DNA of 64,000 bases from an uncultured Pelagibacteraceae bacterium. Lineage in GTDB: Bacteria; Pseudomonadota; Alphaproteobacteria; Pelagibacterales; Pelagibacteraceae. The stretch covers positions 1-64,000 of the forward strand of contig CACNTB010000003.1 of the NCBI GenBank assembly GCA_902623305.1. Reading direction: 5' to 3'. Made by a program: the position numbers and the translations under genes. The notes under the pieces are model-generated. The model had not been told where the DNA came from, did not search any database, and saw only the letters and a list, made by a program, of their open reading frames with translations. Positions 22,706 to 31,762 of this stretch are shown here, piece after piece. Position 1 is the first letter of the stretch, and every line of letters begins with the position of its first letter.

Positions 22706-23896
22706 TTACTCTATAATTTTAGTTACTACTCCTGCTCCAACAGTTCTTCCACCTTCTCTAATTGCAAAGTTTAATTTCTCTGCCATAGCAATTGGTGTAA
22801 TTAGTTTAACAGTAAATTTGGCATCATCACCTGGCATAACCATTTCTGTGCCAGCTGGTAATTCTACTTCACCTGTAACGTCTGTTGTTCTAAAATAAAA
22901 CTGTGGTCTGTACTTAGTAAAGAATGGAGTATGTCTTCCACCTTCATCTTTTTTAAGCACATAAGCTTGAGCTTCAAATTTAGTGTGTGGAGTAATTGAA
23001 CCAGGCTTACAAAGAACTTGACCTCTTTCGATATCAGTTCTTTCAATACCTCTCAATAAGATTCCAACGTTATCACCTGCCTCACCAGAATCTAATAGCT
23101 TTCTAAACATTTCAACTCCAGTACAAACAGATTTCTTAGTTTCTTTAATTCCAACTATTTCAACTTCTTCCCCGGTTTTAATTACACCTGACTCAACTCT
23201 ACCAGTTGCAACTGTTCCTCTTCCAGAAATTGAGAATACATCTTCAATTGGCATCAAGAATGGTTTATCAACCTCTCTAGTAGGTTGTGGAATATGTTCG
23301 TCAACAGCTTTCATTAATTCTAAAATTGAATTTTTTCCAATTTCATCATCTCTTCCTTCAACTGCTGCTAAAGCTGATCCTTTAACAATTGGTGTTTTGT
23401 CACCAGGATATTTATATGAAGTTAATAACTCTCTAATTTCTTCTTCAACAAGTTCAATCATTTCCTTATCATCAACTTGGTCTACTTTATTTAAATAAAC
23501 CACAATTGCTGGAATACCAACTTGTCTTCCTAAAAGGATATGTTCTCTTGTTTGCGGCATTGGACCATCAGCTGCGTTAACAACCAAAATTGCTCCATCC
23601 ATTTGAGCAGCACCAGTTATCATATTTTTAACATAGTCAGCATGTCCTGGACAGTCGACGTGAGCATAGTGTCTTTTTTCAGTTTCATACTCTACGTGTG
23701 CTGTTGAGATTGTTATTCCTCTCTCTTTTTCTTCAGGAGCTTTATCAATTTGATCATAAGCAACTGCCGTTCCGCCTCCTGCTTGAGCTAATACATTTGT
23801 GATAGCGGCAGTAAGAGTTGTTTTACCATGGTCGACATGACCGATAGTCCCAATGTTACAGTGGGGTTTATTTCTTACAAATTTTTCTTTTGACAT
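22706..23896 (-). CDS. tuf: Translation elongation factor Tu
   Basis: EF-Tu delivers aminoacyl-tRNA to the ribosome. The 396-residue product has the P-loop [14 protein letters not shown], the effector motif [34 protein letters not shown] and the G4 motif NKVDQ. Domains II and III follow, ending [10 protein letters not shown]. It is the only tuf copy in the window. GAGG upstream of the ATG is a fair ribosome-binding site. It lies between tRNA-Gly and tRNA-Trp. Confidence 0.98.
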   Translation of the reverse strand: MSKEKFVRNKPHCNIGTIGHVDHGKTTLTAAITNVLAQAGGGTAVAYDQIDKAPEEKERGITISTAHVEYETEKRHYAHVDCPGHADYVKNMITGAAQMDGAILVVNAADGPMPQTREHILLGRQVGIPAIVVYLNKVDQVDDKEMIELVEEEIRELLTSYKYPGDKTPIVKGSALAAVEGRDDEIGKNSILELMKAVDEHIPQPTREVDKPFLMPIEDVFSISGRGTVATGRVESGVIKTGEEVEIVGIKETKKSVCTGVEMFRKLLDSGEAGDNVGILLRGIERTDIERGQVLCKPGSITPHTKFEAQAYVLKKDEGGRHTPFFTKYRPQFYFRTTDVTGEVELPAGTEMVMPGDDAKFTVKLITPIAMAEKLNFAIREGGRTVGAGVVTKIIE

Positions 23897-23943
23897 TACG
23901 TTTTTACCTCAGTTTTTTTTTGTTTCTTCTAATTTTAATTTCT

Positions 23944-24017
23944 TGGAGCGGGTAAAGGGAATCGAACCCTTACATCCAGCTTGGAAGGCTAGCGTTCTAC
24001 CATTGAACTACACCCGC
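23944..24017 (-). tRNA. tRNA-Gly (anticodon TCC)
   Basis: The reverse strand gives a 74-nt cloverleaf. The acceptor is GCGGGTG, the D arm GTTCAATGGTAGAAC, the anticodon loop CTTCCAA reads TCC, the T arm is AAGGGTTCGATTCCCTT, and the CCA end is encoded. It is upstream of tuf in the same direction, so it is probably processed from a tRNA-tuf transcript. Confidence 0.97.
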
Positions 24018-24062
24018 ACAACCCCAAGAGTAACACTCCATGTTATCTAAAAAATCATTAAA

Positions 24063-24148
24063 TGGTGGAGGGGGAAAGATTCGAACTTTCGAAGACCGAA
24101 GTCAACGGGTTTACAGCCCGCCCCATTTGACCGCTCTGGAACCCCTCC
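24063..24148 (-). tRNA. tRNA-Tyr (anticodon GTA)
   Basis: An 86-nt class II tRNA with a long variable arm. The acceptor GGAGGGG pairs with CCCCTCC, the anticodon stem-loop GGGCTGTAAACCC reads GTA, the T loop is TTCGAAT, and the CCA end is encoded. It heads the minus-strand cluster tRNA-Tyr, tRNA-Gly, tuf, tRNA-Trp. Confidence 0.97.
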
Positions 24149-24242
24149 TCTGGGGAAGTGTCCCCTTGTTCAATAAAGCTTCAAATAACATGCGTTTTAT
24201 ATATTTTATTTATGCAAATGCAACACGTGATTTAATAGGAAA

Positions 24243-25019
24243 ATGTTAAAAAAACCGTATAAAACAGTTAATAATATGAATAAATCATCATTTTTCATTG
24301 TTGGTCAACACGCAGTTATTGAAGCTCTTAGAAATCCTAAAAGAAAGGTCTTAAGAGTCTTTTTAACTGAAGAGTCTAAGAAAAATATTCATAGAAAAAA
24401 TCCTAATAAAAATATTTTAGAGGATGTAAAAGTTTACTTTAAATCTAAAAAAGAACTAGACAAATATACTTCAAAAGAAAACTTAATGCATAATGGCTAT
24501 ATTGCAGAAATAGAACATTTAGATCAGCCAGATCTCAAACAATTTATTAAAGAAAAAAAAAATTTAACATTTATCTGCCTTGATGAGGTTACAGATCCTC
24601 GAAATATTGGTTCATTGATAAGAAGTGCAGCATCATTTGATATTGATGGATTGATAATTAAGGAAAGACATTTTCCACGAGATAGTAAATTAATGTATAA
24701 ATCAGCAAGCGGTTGTATGGAACATGTAAATATTTTCCAGGTATCAAACATAAATTCTACACTAAAAAATTTAAGAGAAAAAAATTTCTGGGTCTATGGT
24801 TTTGATGCAAAAGGTGAAAAAGATTTCACTGACATAAAATGGGAAGGAAACAATATTCTATTATTTGGTTCAGAAGGTTTTGGAATGAGACAACACACGG
24901 GTAAATATGCAGATTTTTTTGTTAAAATTAATATCAATAAGAATATTGAAAGTTTAAATATTTCTAATAGTGCAGCTATTGTATTTCATCATCTTAATTT
25001 TCTAAAAAGAAATAATTAA
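24243..25019 (+). CDS. rlmB: 23S rRNA 2'-O-methyltransferase, RlmB/SpoU family
   Basis: The SpoU/TrmH (SPOUT) fold transfers methyl from SAM to a ribose 2'-OH of rRNA. The 258-residue protein has the N-terminal substrate domain beginning VGQHAVIEALRNPKRK. The three SPOUT motifs follow: LDEVTDPRNIGSLIRSA, LLFGSEGFGMR and SLNISNSAAIVFH. The ATG at 24243 has AGGAAA just upstream. The ATG at 24276 is nearer the family N-terminus, so the start is uncertain. Its stop overlaps the stop of the convergent glycosyltransferase. RlmB is the best guess; a tRNA TrmH role is less likely. Confidence 0.88.
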   Translation: MLKKPYKTVNNMNKSSFFIVGQHAVIEALRNPKRKVLRVFLTEESKKNIHRKNPNKNILEDVKVYFKSKKELDKYTSKENLMHNGYIAEIEHLDQPDLKQFIKEKKNLTFICLDEVTDPRNIGSLIRSAASFDIDGLIIKERHFPRDSKLMYKSASGCMEHVNIFQVSNINSTLKNLREKNFWVYGFDAKGEKDFTDIKWEGNNILLFGSEGFGMRQHTGKYADFFVKININKNIESLNISNSAAIVFHHLNFLKRNN

Positions 25020-25963
25020 TTTTTTTTATTATTTATTATTTTTTTTATTATTGAATGGGGTCTTTGTTTAGTTTCGTCCAATATCTTAGCTATATACTCT
25101 GATAAAATACTTATTGATAATAATTGCATTGCTCCTAAAAATAGAATTAGTACGATTAATGTTGTAATTCCTTTTGGAGCTTCGTCATTTATAAAATATA
25201 ATAATGTATAAATTATTAATGCAATACTTGATAATAAAAATATCGAGTAACTTACTAATGACATTATTTCTAAAGGTAAATGAGAAAAAGAAAATATTCC
25301 TTTTTTAGCCCATTGAATATTTTTAAATAAATTATTTGTAGATCTTCCAAATTGTCTTTCAGGTCTGTTATAAGGAATTCCAATTTGCTTAAAGCCTGCC
25401 CATGCTCTTAAACCTCTTATAAAACGATCGCTTTCCTTCAATGAATTTATCGCATTAACCACTTTTCTATCCATTAAAGAAAAGTCTCCTGCATCTAAAG
25501 GAATGTTTATGTATGAGAGTTTATTAAAAATTCTGTAAAAAAACTTGTATGAAATATTCATTAATAGAGATGTTTCTCTTTTAACTCTTGATCCATAAAC
25601 AACCTCATACCCTTCTAACCATTTAGTTGCGAATTTTTCAATTAATTCTGGTGGATCTTGTAAATCTCCATCTAATAAAACTACAGCATCTCCAGTTGCA
25701 TGTTGCATTCCAGATGAAAAAGAATTTTGAGAATTAAAGTTTCTTGAATGAATAATTGCTGTTGTTTTTTCATCAACTGAACAAATTTTGGAAAGTATTT
25801 CCTCGCTATTATCAGGACTTCCATCATTTACAAAAATGATTTCATAGTCACAGCCAATTTTTTTAAAAATGCCTGTTAATCTTTGATGCATAATTGGTAT
25901 TGATTGCTCATCTTTATAACAAGCAATTACTGCAGATATCTTTAATTCATTAATATTTTTCAT
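25016..25963 (-). CDS. Family 2 glycosyltransferase, polyprenyl-phosphate sugar type
   Basis: The 315-residue protein resembles GtrB/DPM1-like GT2 enzymes that move a sugar from a nucleotide donor to a polyprenyl phosphate on the inner membrane. The GT-A domain has SAVIACYKDEQSIP at residues 10-23, FVNDGSPDNS at about 44-53, and the donor/metal motif LLDGDLQDPPE at 96-106. Two C-terminal transmembrane helices (about 235-290) anchor it. It overlaps the downstream-strand transketolase gene by 14 bp. The sugar is unknown. Confidence 0.85.
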   Translation of the reverse strand: MKNINELKISAVIACYKDEQSIPIMHQRLTGIFKKIGCDYEIIFVNDGSPDNSEEILSKICSVDEKTTAIIHSRNFNSQNSFSSGMQHATGDAVVLLDGDLQDPPELIEKFATKWLEGYEVVYGSRVKRETSLLMNISYKFFYRIFNKLSYINIPLDAGDFSLMDRKVVNAINSLKESDRFIRGLRAWAGFKQIGIPYNRPERQFGRSTNNLFKNIQWAKKGIFSFSHLPLEIMSLVSYSIFLLSSIALIIYTLLYFINDEAPKGITTLIVLILFLGAMQLLSISILSEYIAKILDETKQRPHSIIKKIINNKKN

Positions 25964-26876
25964 TTAAAAAATTTTTGATCTTTCTAATTATATTGCTTTC
26001 GTCAAGTCCATTTATTTTTCTTAAATAAGATTGAGATCCTATTTTATTATGAATTTTATCCTCTAAGCATATTGATTTAAAATTTATTTTTTTATTAAAT
26101 TTATGTTTAAAATAAATATTTGTTAAAATTGAACCCAAGCCACCAATTTCAATATTTTCCTCAATAGACATAATTTTTTTAGATGAAGATTGTTTAAGAA
26201 TAAAATAATCATTTATAGGTTTTAATATAGGTAAACTGATTAGTTTTATATTAATACCAGATAATTTTAATTTTTTTACAGCATTAAAAACGATTTCTAA
26301 AATATTGCCTGTAGAAAAAATTGTTAAGTCTTTTCCGGAAGTTAAAATGAAGGCATTATCATTTATTTTTATATTTTTTTTATTTAAGTTTAATTCTGGA
26401 GCTTTTCCAAGTTTCGCAAAGCAAGGCTTTTTACTTTTAAACATTAAATTAAAAATTAGCTTGGCCTCAATTTTGCTTCCTGGATTATAAATTGTTAAGT
26501 TTGGGAGTGATCTTGAAATAGACATATCTTCACTAGTATTATGTGAAATTCCTTGAATATTATAACTAAAACCACCTCCGGCTCCAATGATTTTAACATC
26601 TAAATTATTGTGAATTATATTATTTCTTATCTGCTCTAGAGATCTGAACAACACAAAAGGAAGAATAGAATAAACAAATACCTTTTTTCCATTCATGGCC
26701 ATACCTGCAGCAACGCCAATCATATTATTTTCTGATACACCAACATTTAAAAATCTTTCGGGGTATTTTTCTGCAAATTTTTCAAAAGCTCGATAACCTA
26801 GGTCAGATGTGACTAAATAAACATTCTTATTTTTTTTGGCAAATTTCATCAGCTCCTCGACAAAAACAAATCTCAT
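25950..26876 (-). CDS. Transketolase-like protein, C-terminal half
   Basis: The 308-residue protein matches the pyrimidine-binding and C-terminal domains of transketolase. It has VTSDLGYRAFEKFAEKYPER, RFLNVGVSENNMIGVAAGMA near residues 40-60 with the catalytic-type Glu, and a C-domain with SIEENIEIGGLGS. It pairs with the adjacent N-terminal half, 2 bp away. Together they should form one thiamine-diphosphate enzyme that moves two-carbon units between sugars. Split transketolases often occur in polysaccharide or secondary-sugar clusters, so a surface-sugar role is inferred. Confidence 0.85.
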   Translation of the reverse strand: MRFVFVEELMKFAKKNKNVYLVTSDLGYRAFEKFAEKYPERFLNVGVSENNMIGVAAGMAMNGKKVFVYSILPFVLFRSLEQIRNNIIHNNLDVKIIGAGGGFSYNIQGISHNTSEDMSISRSLPNLTIYNPGSKIEAKLIFNLMFKSKKPCFAKLGKAPELNLNKKNIKINDNAFILTSGKDLTIFSTGNILEIVFNAVKKLKLSGINIKLISLPILKPINDYFILKQSSSKKIMSIEENIEIGGLGSILTNIYFKHKFNKKINFKSICLEDKIHNKIGSQSYLRKINGLDESNIIRKIKNFLNEKY

Positions 26877-26878
26877 TT

Positions 26879-27700
26879 TTAATTCTCCAGACCTTTAAGA
26901 GAAATCTTATATTCATTTTCATTAAGAACGTGGTAATGGGACTCGAATCTATTTTCCATAAATTTTACATTTTTACCTTTGACTGTATTGGCAATAATCA
27001 GGTTTGGTTTTTTCTTTAATTTTTTTAACTTTTTAAGTCCACTAATTATATTTTGTATGTTGTGGCCATCTACCACCTCTACATTCCAATTAAAACTTTG
27101 AAACTTTAATTTGATTGGCTCTAAGTTAATAATATTTTTTGTAGATCCAAATCCTTGTAGTTTATTATAATCTAATACTACATATAAATTATTTAATTTA
27201 TGATGAGCAGAAAATAATGCTGCCTCCCAAATTATTCCCTCATTACACTCTCCATCACCTATTAAAACAAAAACTCTATTGTTTTTTTTATCTTTTTTGT
27301 AAGTATATGCCATTCCTGAAGCAACTGATAAACCATTTCCAAGAGAACCAGAACAGAAATCAATTCCAAGAGAAATATTAGTATCGGGATGGCCACCAAA
27401 TTTACCATTATTCTTCAAATATTCTTTAAATAAAAATTTTTCTGAAAAAAATTTTTTTTTCATCAACATCAAATAATATGTTAAAGCTGCATGACCCTTA
27501 CTCATAATAAATCTGTCATTTTTATTTATTTTTTTTTTGTTAATTTTCATAAATCCAAAATAAAGCGCTGTTAATATGTCTACGCATGAAAGACACGATC
27601 CAATATGATGGATTTTTTTTTTATAAGATATATCTAAAATTTTTTTTTTAAGCTCTTTTGAAATATTATTTAAATTAGACAAATTATTTTTACTATTCAT
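26879..27700 (-). CDS. Transketolase-like protein, N-terminal (TPP-binding) half
   Basis: The 273-residue protein carries the diphosphate-binding domain of transketolase. It has a conserved SKGHAALTYY at residues 67-76, GHPDTN at 103-108, and the thiamine diphosphate motif IGDGECNEGIIWEAALFSAH at 147-166, followed by a cofactor-loop asparagine in LDYNKLQGFG. It is half the size of a complete transketolase, and the following gene supplies the rest. It overlaps the epimerase gene by 8 bp, so the three are likely one transcript. Confidence 0.87.
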   Translation of the reverse strand: MNSKNNLSNLNNISKELKKKILDISYKKKIHHIGSCLSCVDILTALYFGFMKINKKKINKNDRFIMSKGHAALTYYLMLMKKKFFSEKFLFKEYLKNNGKFGGHPDTNISLGIDFCSGSLGNGLSVASGMAYTYKKDKKNNRVFVLIGDGECNEGIIWEAALFSAHHKLNNLYVVLDYNKLQGFGSTKNIINLEPIKLKFQSFNWNVEVVDGHNIQNIISGLKKLKKLKKKPNLIIANTVKGKNVKFMENRFESHYHVLNENEYKISLKGLEN

Positions 27701-28625
27701 AATAAAATTTTTTATACCAATTGAATGTTTTTTCTAGTCCTTTTTTTAAGGTAACTTTTGGTTTCCAATTCAATTTATTTATCACATGAGATGTATTTCC
27801 GTACCAAATTGTTTGATCCCAATATCGATTCTTCATAGACCCCCATTGATTTTTTAGACTATAGTTTGAAGTTTTTTTTAATAAATTGTAAATTTCTTTG
27901 ATAGAAGTTTTTTTTCCACTTGCTAAATTAAATATTTGACCCCGTAAATTATATTTTTTAGCAATTAATAAATAAAAGTTAATTGCATCATCGATATAAA
28001 CTAAATCTCTTGAAATATTAGGTGAAACTAATTTAATTTTTTTTTTTTTAATCATATTTCTAATTAAAGTAGGTATTAATCTGTTATTTCTTTCATAAGG
28101 ACCGTAGACGTGAAATGGTCTTATCGTTGTAATGTTTAAATTTGATTTTATACTTTCATATTGACAATATAAAGTTGATGAACTTTTGAAAACTGAGTAA
28201 TAACTATTAGGCACCAATAGATCTTTTTCACTCATGGCCTTATCTTTAAAACCGTATTCTGAGCTTGAACCACTATTAATAAAAACTTTGAATTTATATT
28301 TTTTACATTCATTTATTAAATTAAAAGTAGCATCTATAATTGAATTTTTTATTTTATTTAAATCATTTTGGTCAGAATAGGCCCCATGTGTTGCGAAATG
28401 AAAAATAGTTTTTGGCTTAATTTTTTTAATTATATTTTTTAATTTTTTTTGATCACCAATATCACCATAATAAATATTCAATTTATTAACGATGTCTTTT
28501 AAACGATATAAATTTGAGGTTTTTTTAATTATGATATTAACTTTGATACCTTTTTTTACAAAATACCTGGCTAAATTAGAGCCGATAAATCCAGCTGCAC
28601 CTGTTATTAATATTGGATGTTTCAA
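27693..28625 (-). CDS. NAD-dependent sugar epimerase/dehydratase
   Basis: This is a 310-residue extended SDR protein of the UDP-glucose 4-epimerase/GDP-mannose dehydratase group, which alters nucleotide-linked sugars. The NAD-binding motif GAAGFIGSN is at residues 9-17, the catalytic serine region is SGSSSEYG at 118-125, and the catalytic Tyr143/Lys147 pair is in YYSVFK. RPFHVYGP is a typical substrate-side motif. The gene runs toward the transketolase pair and glycosyltransferase, suggesting a shared sugar pathway. The exact substrate cannot be read. Confidence 0.86.
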   Translation of the reverse strand: MKHPILITGAAGFIGSNLARYFVKKGIKVNIIIKKTSNLYRLKDIVNKLNIYYGDIGDQKKLKNIIKKIKPKTIFHFATHGAYSDQNDLNKIKNSIIDATFNLINECKKYKFKVFINSGSSSEYGFKDKAMSEKDLLVPNSYYSVFKSSSTLYCQYESIKSNLNITTIRPFHVYGPYERNNRLIPTLIRNMIKKKKIKLVSPNISRDLVYIDDAINFYLLIAKKYNLRGQIFNLASGKKTSIKEIYNLLKKTSNYSLKNQWGSMKNRYWDQTIWYGNTSHVINKLNWKPKVTLKKGLEKTFNWYKKFYYE

Positions 28626-28724
28626 AATAAATTCTGTTAATTTTCAATTTAATATCATAGTAAATATAATTTTAAAATATAAAATAATATTTAACAAAAT
28701 TATTGAAAAATTATCAAAAAAAAT

Positions 28725-29432
28725 ATGAATATTTTAATTACAGGAAGTACATCTGGTATTGGATTTCAAGTTTTAAATGAATTAAAAAAAAATAAAAAAA
28801 ATAATTTTTTTTTAATATCACGAAAAAATAAAAAATATAAAAAAAAAAATAATATTAATTACTATAATGTAAATCTCAATAATTTAAGTTCACTAAATAA
28901 TAAACTAAATCAAATTAAAAAAGATTCAAAAAATAAAATTGATTTAATTATATGCTGTGCTGCAGAAAGTACATTTGGGAATTTAGAAAAAATTAGATTT
29001 AACGATTATAAAAAAAATATGAATGTAATTTTTTTTTCACACTTAATGATTATAAAAAAAATATTGCCTTTGATGCAAAAATATAAATATGGTCATATCG
29101 TTAATATTTCTTCAGGTGCAGGGATTGTTGGCTTGGAAAAATCATCTAATTATTCAGTTGGAAAATCATCAATGCAAATTTTAATTGAGTCAATAAGCAA
29201 AGAGCTAAAAAAACAAAATATATTTGCAAAAAATATTTTTCCCGGTCCAACAAGAACAAGTTTTTTTAAAAAAAACATTTATATTGGCTTTAAACCAAAA
29301 ATTATAGGCAAAAGTACAGAGTCTATATCTAAAATAATTGTAAAAAAATTATTTGAAAAAAAAATTAATATTTTTTGTCAAAAGAAAACAATGGCGGCTT
29401 ATATAATTAAAATGTTTCCAGATATATTCTAG
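28725..29432 (+). CDS. Short-chain dehydrogenase/reductase
   Basis: The 235-residue classical SDR has the cofactor motif TGSTSGIG at about residues 6-13, CCAAESTF in the NAG position, catalytic serines in VNISSGAG, and the YxxxK pair in NYSVGKSS. The Gly-rich motif and the lack of an acidic residue after strand 2 would fit NADPH. It is convergent with the DprE1-like gene and their ends overlap by 4 bp. With that partner it could do the reduction step of a DprE1/DprE2-type epimerisation, which is a hypothesis. The gene is extremely A-rich with many lysines and asparagines. Confidence 0.82.
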   Translation: MNILITGSTSGIGFQVLNELKKNKKNNFFLISRKNKKYKKKNNINYYNVNLNNLSSLNNKLNQIKKDSKNKIDLIICCAAESTFGNLEKIRFNDYKKNMNVIFFSHLMIIKKILPLMQKYKYGHIVNISSGAGIVGLEKSSNYSVGKSSMQILIESISKELKKQNIFAKNIFPGPTRTSFFKKNIYIGFKPKIIGKSTESISKIIVKKLFEKKINIFCQKKTMAAYIIKMFPDIF

Positions 29433-30793
29433 GGATTTAATGTTATTCTTTTAAAAAAGTCAGAATTAAGTAAATGTTCTTTATCATATTTTTTTTTTAC
29501 TTTTAAAAATTTTTCAAAATTTTGATAGTTTTTTTTAATTTTTTTACTATTAAGTAAAAAATCTTTACAAAGATAAATTTTGTGTCCTTTTTTCAAAACG
29601 TATTGATGAAGTTTATTTAAGTTTTTTAATTCTTTAGAAAAATCTTTTTTTTGATCAAATATTTGATTTATATTAATACTTATTCCATTTCCAGAAAACG
29701 AAAGGTAATTATTGTTTTTTTTGTGCATTTTAATACCAATAACAAAACCTGATAATTTTAATTTCTGACATTTCAAAATAAAATTTTTTAAGTCGCTTCT
29801 AATATTTTTTTTTTCAATAATTACTTGAATCTCAAAAAATGAGTATGGATAAATTGTTCTTTTAATATCTACCCCGTATGATGAAAGAGGAAAAGTTATA
29901 TCATTATAAGTATTAATATTTTTTTTTTTAAATTTAAATAGTTTGAAAATAAAATAATTTATAAAGCTAACTAAATTATTTCTTACACAAAAACCAAAAA
30001 TTAAATTTTGAAGAAAACTCAAAAATTTTGATGTATTTATATTATCTTTATTTGTTATTTCTTTATCTGTAATTTTTTGAGATTTAAATATTACAGATTT
30101 TCCAATATTTTCATCTTTAGCATAAATATCAACCCAGCCATTTATATATTCAAATTTGTTATTATTCTTGTAAAGATTTGTAATAAGTTCATTATAGTTA
30201 TTGCAAGCTATTGTTGAGGAAGAATAGAAACTTGAAATTTTTTTTAGTTTTAATTTTACTTCTGTAATAATTCCAATTAAACCAAGACCTCCGCATATTG
30301 ATCTATAGATTTTCTGGTTTTTTCTTTTGCTGCATTTTATTATTTTTTTATTTGGTAAAACCACTTCCATCTCGATTATGTTTTCAGAAAAATTTCCAAA
30401 TTTAAAACTATCTTTTCCATGTACATCATTACCAATGCAGCCACCTATACTTACATCATCTCCTCCAGGTATTGAATATAAAGACAAATTATGAGGGCTT
30501 ATTTTTTTAACAATCTCATAAATCTTAAATCCCGCAGAAACAGTAAGCTCACATTTTGTTTTATTGAATATGAATTTCTTATTAAATTTTTTTAAATTGA
30601 TTAAAATATTATTTGTATTGAATATTGTATCAAACCAGCTCAATCCTGACCCTATAGGTAAAAGTTTTTTTTTATTCTTTTTTGCATATTCAATAATTTT
30701 GATTATATCTTTTTTATTTTTTGGATAAAAAATTAAACACTTACTTAGGTTATAATTTGTATAATTAGAGTTTAAATACTTATGAATTTTCAC
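29429..30793 (-). CDS. DprE1-like FAD-dependent oxidoreductase
   Basis: The 454-residue protein follows the decaprenylphosphoryl-ribose oxidase (DprE1) layout of the vanillyl-alcohol oxidase fold. The FAD motif GSGLSWFD is at 48-55. PGGDDVSIGGCIGNDVHGK at 109-127 matches the DprE1 PG..VTVGGAI..DIHGK block. GGLGLIGIITEV follows in the DprE1 order. Near the C-terminus IYLCKDF places a lysine at 410, equivalent to the active-site lysine of DprE1. The benzothiazinone-target cysteine of mycobacteria appears to be Ser372, by tentative alignment. It likely oxidises a lipid-linked pentose at C2. It abuts the methyltransferase gene with a one-base overlap. Confidence 0.8.
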   Translation of the reverse strand: MKIHKYLNSNYTNYNLSKCLIFYPKNKKDIIKIIEYAKKNKKKLLPIGSGLSWFDTIFNTNNILINLKKFNKKFIFNKTKCELTVSAGFKIYEIVKKISPHNLSLYSIPGGDDVSIGGCIGNDVHGKDSFKFGNFSENIIEMEVVLPNKKIIKCSKRKNQKIYRSICGGLGLIGIITEVKLKLKKISSFYSSSTIACNNYNELITNLYKNNNKFEYINGWVDIYAKDENIGKSVIFKSQKITDKEITNKDNINTSKFLSFLQNLIFGFCVRNNLVSFINYFIFKLFKFKKKNINTYNDITFPLSSYGVDIKRTIYPYSFFEIQVIIEKKNIRSDLKNFILKCQKLKLSGFVIGIKMHKKNNNYLSFSGNGISININQIFDQKKDFSKELKNLNKLHQYVLKKGHKIYLCKDFLLNSKKIKKNYQNFEKFLKVKKKYDKEHLLNSDFFKRITLNP

Positions 30794-31686
30794 TAATTTT
30801 TTTTTGCTATTAAATATAAGTTACCAGCTTTAAATCCTAGTATAAAATTTTTAAAAATCTTTGAAAAAATAAAATTATAAATCTTTTTAAAAATTGATGG
30901 CATTGGCATCATTTTAAACCAATAATTAAGTGAGTAAAAATTTTTCAAATTACTTATGGTTATATTAATATAATTATTTTTCTTAAAGATAATTTCTAAT
31001 GCTTTTTTATTAAATACAGCAGCATGTTCATCGTTAATAATTGGGTGTTTGTCTTTCAATATTTTTGATAAAATATGCCTCTCATTATGACATACACATA
31101 ACACAATACCACCTGGTTTTAATATTTTATAAATATCCCTCAAAAATTTATTTGCGTCAACAACATGCTCTATAATCATTGCGACAAAGACAACATCATA
31201 ATGATTCTCTTTCAGTTTAGATGAGTCAAAAATTCCATGTAAAATATTTTTTTTAATATCATCTCTTGCAAATTTGATTGCTTCTTTTGATGGTTCAATG
31301 CCTTGAGCGTTTTTAAAACCTAGTCTTAATGCTTCCTCAAGCATGAATCCATTTCCACACCCAATTTCTAAAAAATTTTCTCTTTGATTTAAGCTAAGTT
31401 TAAGTCCTTCTTTTAAAGCAAAGGAATAAGATTTTGTTAATCCCTTTAGCTCATCTGAATAATCAAATGTGCTTTCATCGTATAGTTTATTCGAATACTC
31501 CTCATCATAAATTTCTGACGCATAAAGAAGACTGCATTTTGAACATCTCATCATTTCATAGTGGTATCCATCAGGGTCTTTTCTTCCAGCAAAATTTGCA
31601 TCGTTTAAATCTAAAGGTAATTTTTTGTCATATACTTTTTTTGAATATTCTCTTGTATTACAAATTGGACAATTTTTCTGGATCAT
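30793..31686 (-). CDS. SAM-dependent methyltransferase with N-terminal zinc-ribbon-like cysteines
   Basis: The 297-residue protein has a class I methyltransferase core with motif I FLEIGCGNGF at about 105-114, and VVFVAMIIEHV and ILKPGGIVLCV further on. Before it, CPIC at 6-9 and CSKC at 48-51 form a likely metal-binding pair, seen in sugar C-methyltransferases and in generic Methyltransf_23-like proteins of polysaccharide clusters. The substrate is not known. It is the first gene of a minus-strand pair with the DprE1-like gene. Confidence 0.8.
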   Translation of the reverse strand: MIQKNCPICNTREYSKKVYDKKLPLDLNDANFAGRKDPDGYHYEMMRCSKCSLLYASEIYDEEYSNKLYDESTFDYSDELKGLTKSYSFALKEGLKLSLNQRENFLEIGCGNGFMLEEALRLGFKNAQGIEPSKEAIKFARDDIKKNILHGIFDSSKLKENHYDVVFVAMIIEHVVDANKFLRDIYKILKPGGIVLCVCHNERHILSKILKDKHPIINDEHAAVFNKKALEIIFKKNNYINITISNLKNFYSLNYWFKMMPMPSIFKKIYNFIFSKIFKNFILGFKAGNLYLIAKKN

Positions 31687-31762
31687 GAATTTAAAATAAA
31701 CCTATTTTTAGCTTATATATATTAAACATAAATTTTCTATAACAAAGTATAAAGTATCTTGT

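Noticed and set aside
24149..24170. GGGGA/TCCCC hairpin just upstream of tRNA-Tyr
   Set aside because: A 5-bp stem in a 5' leader beside a G/C-rich tRNA end is weak and gives no terminator or riboswitch signature.
28725..30793. Homopolymer A/T runs as phase-variation switches
   Set aside because: Runs of 8-10 A or T are everywhere in this AT-rich island and are not placed near starts in a pattern suggesting on/off switching.
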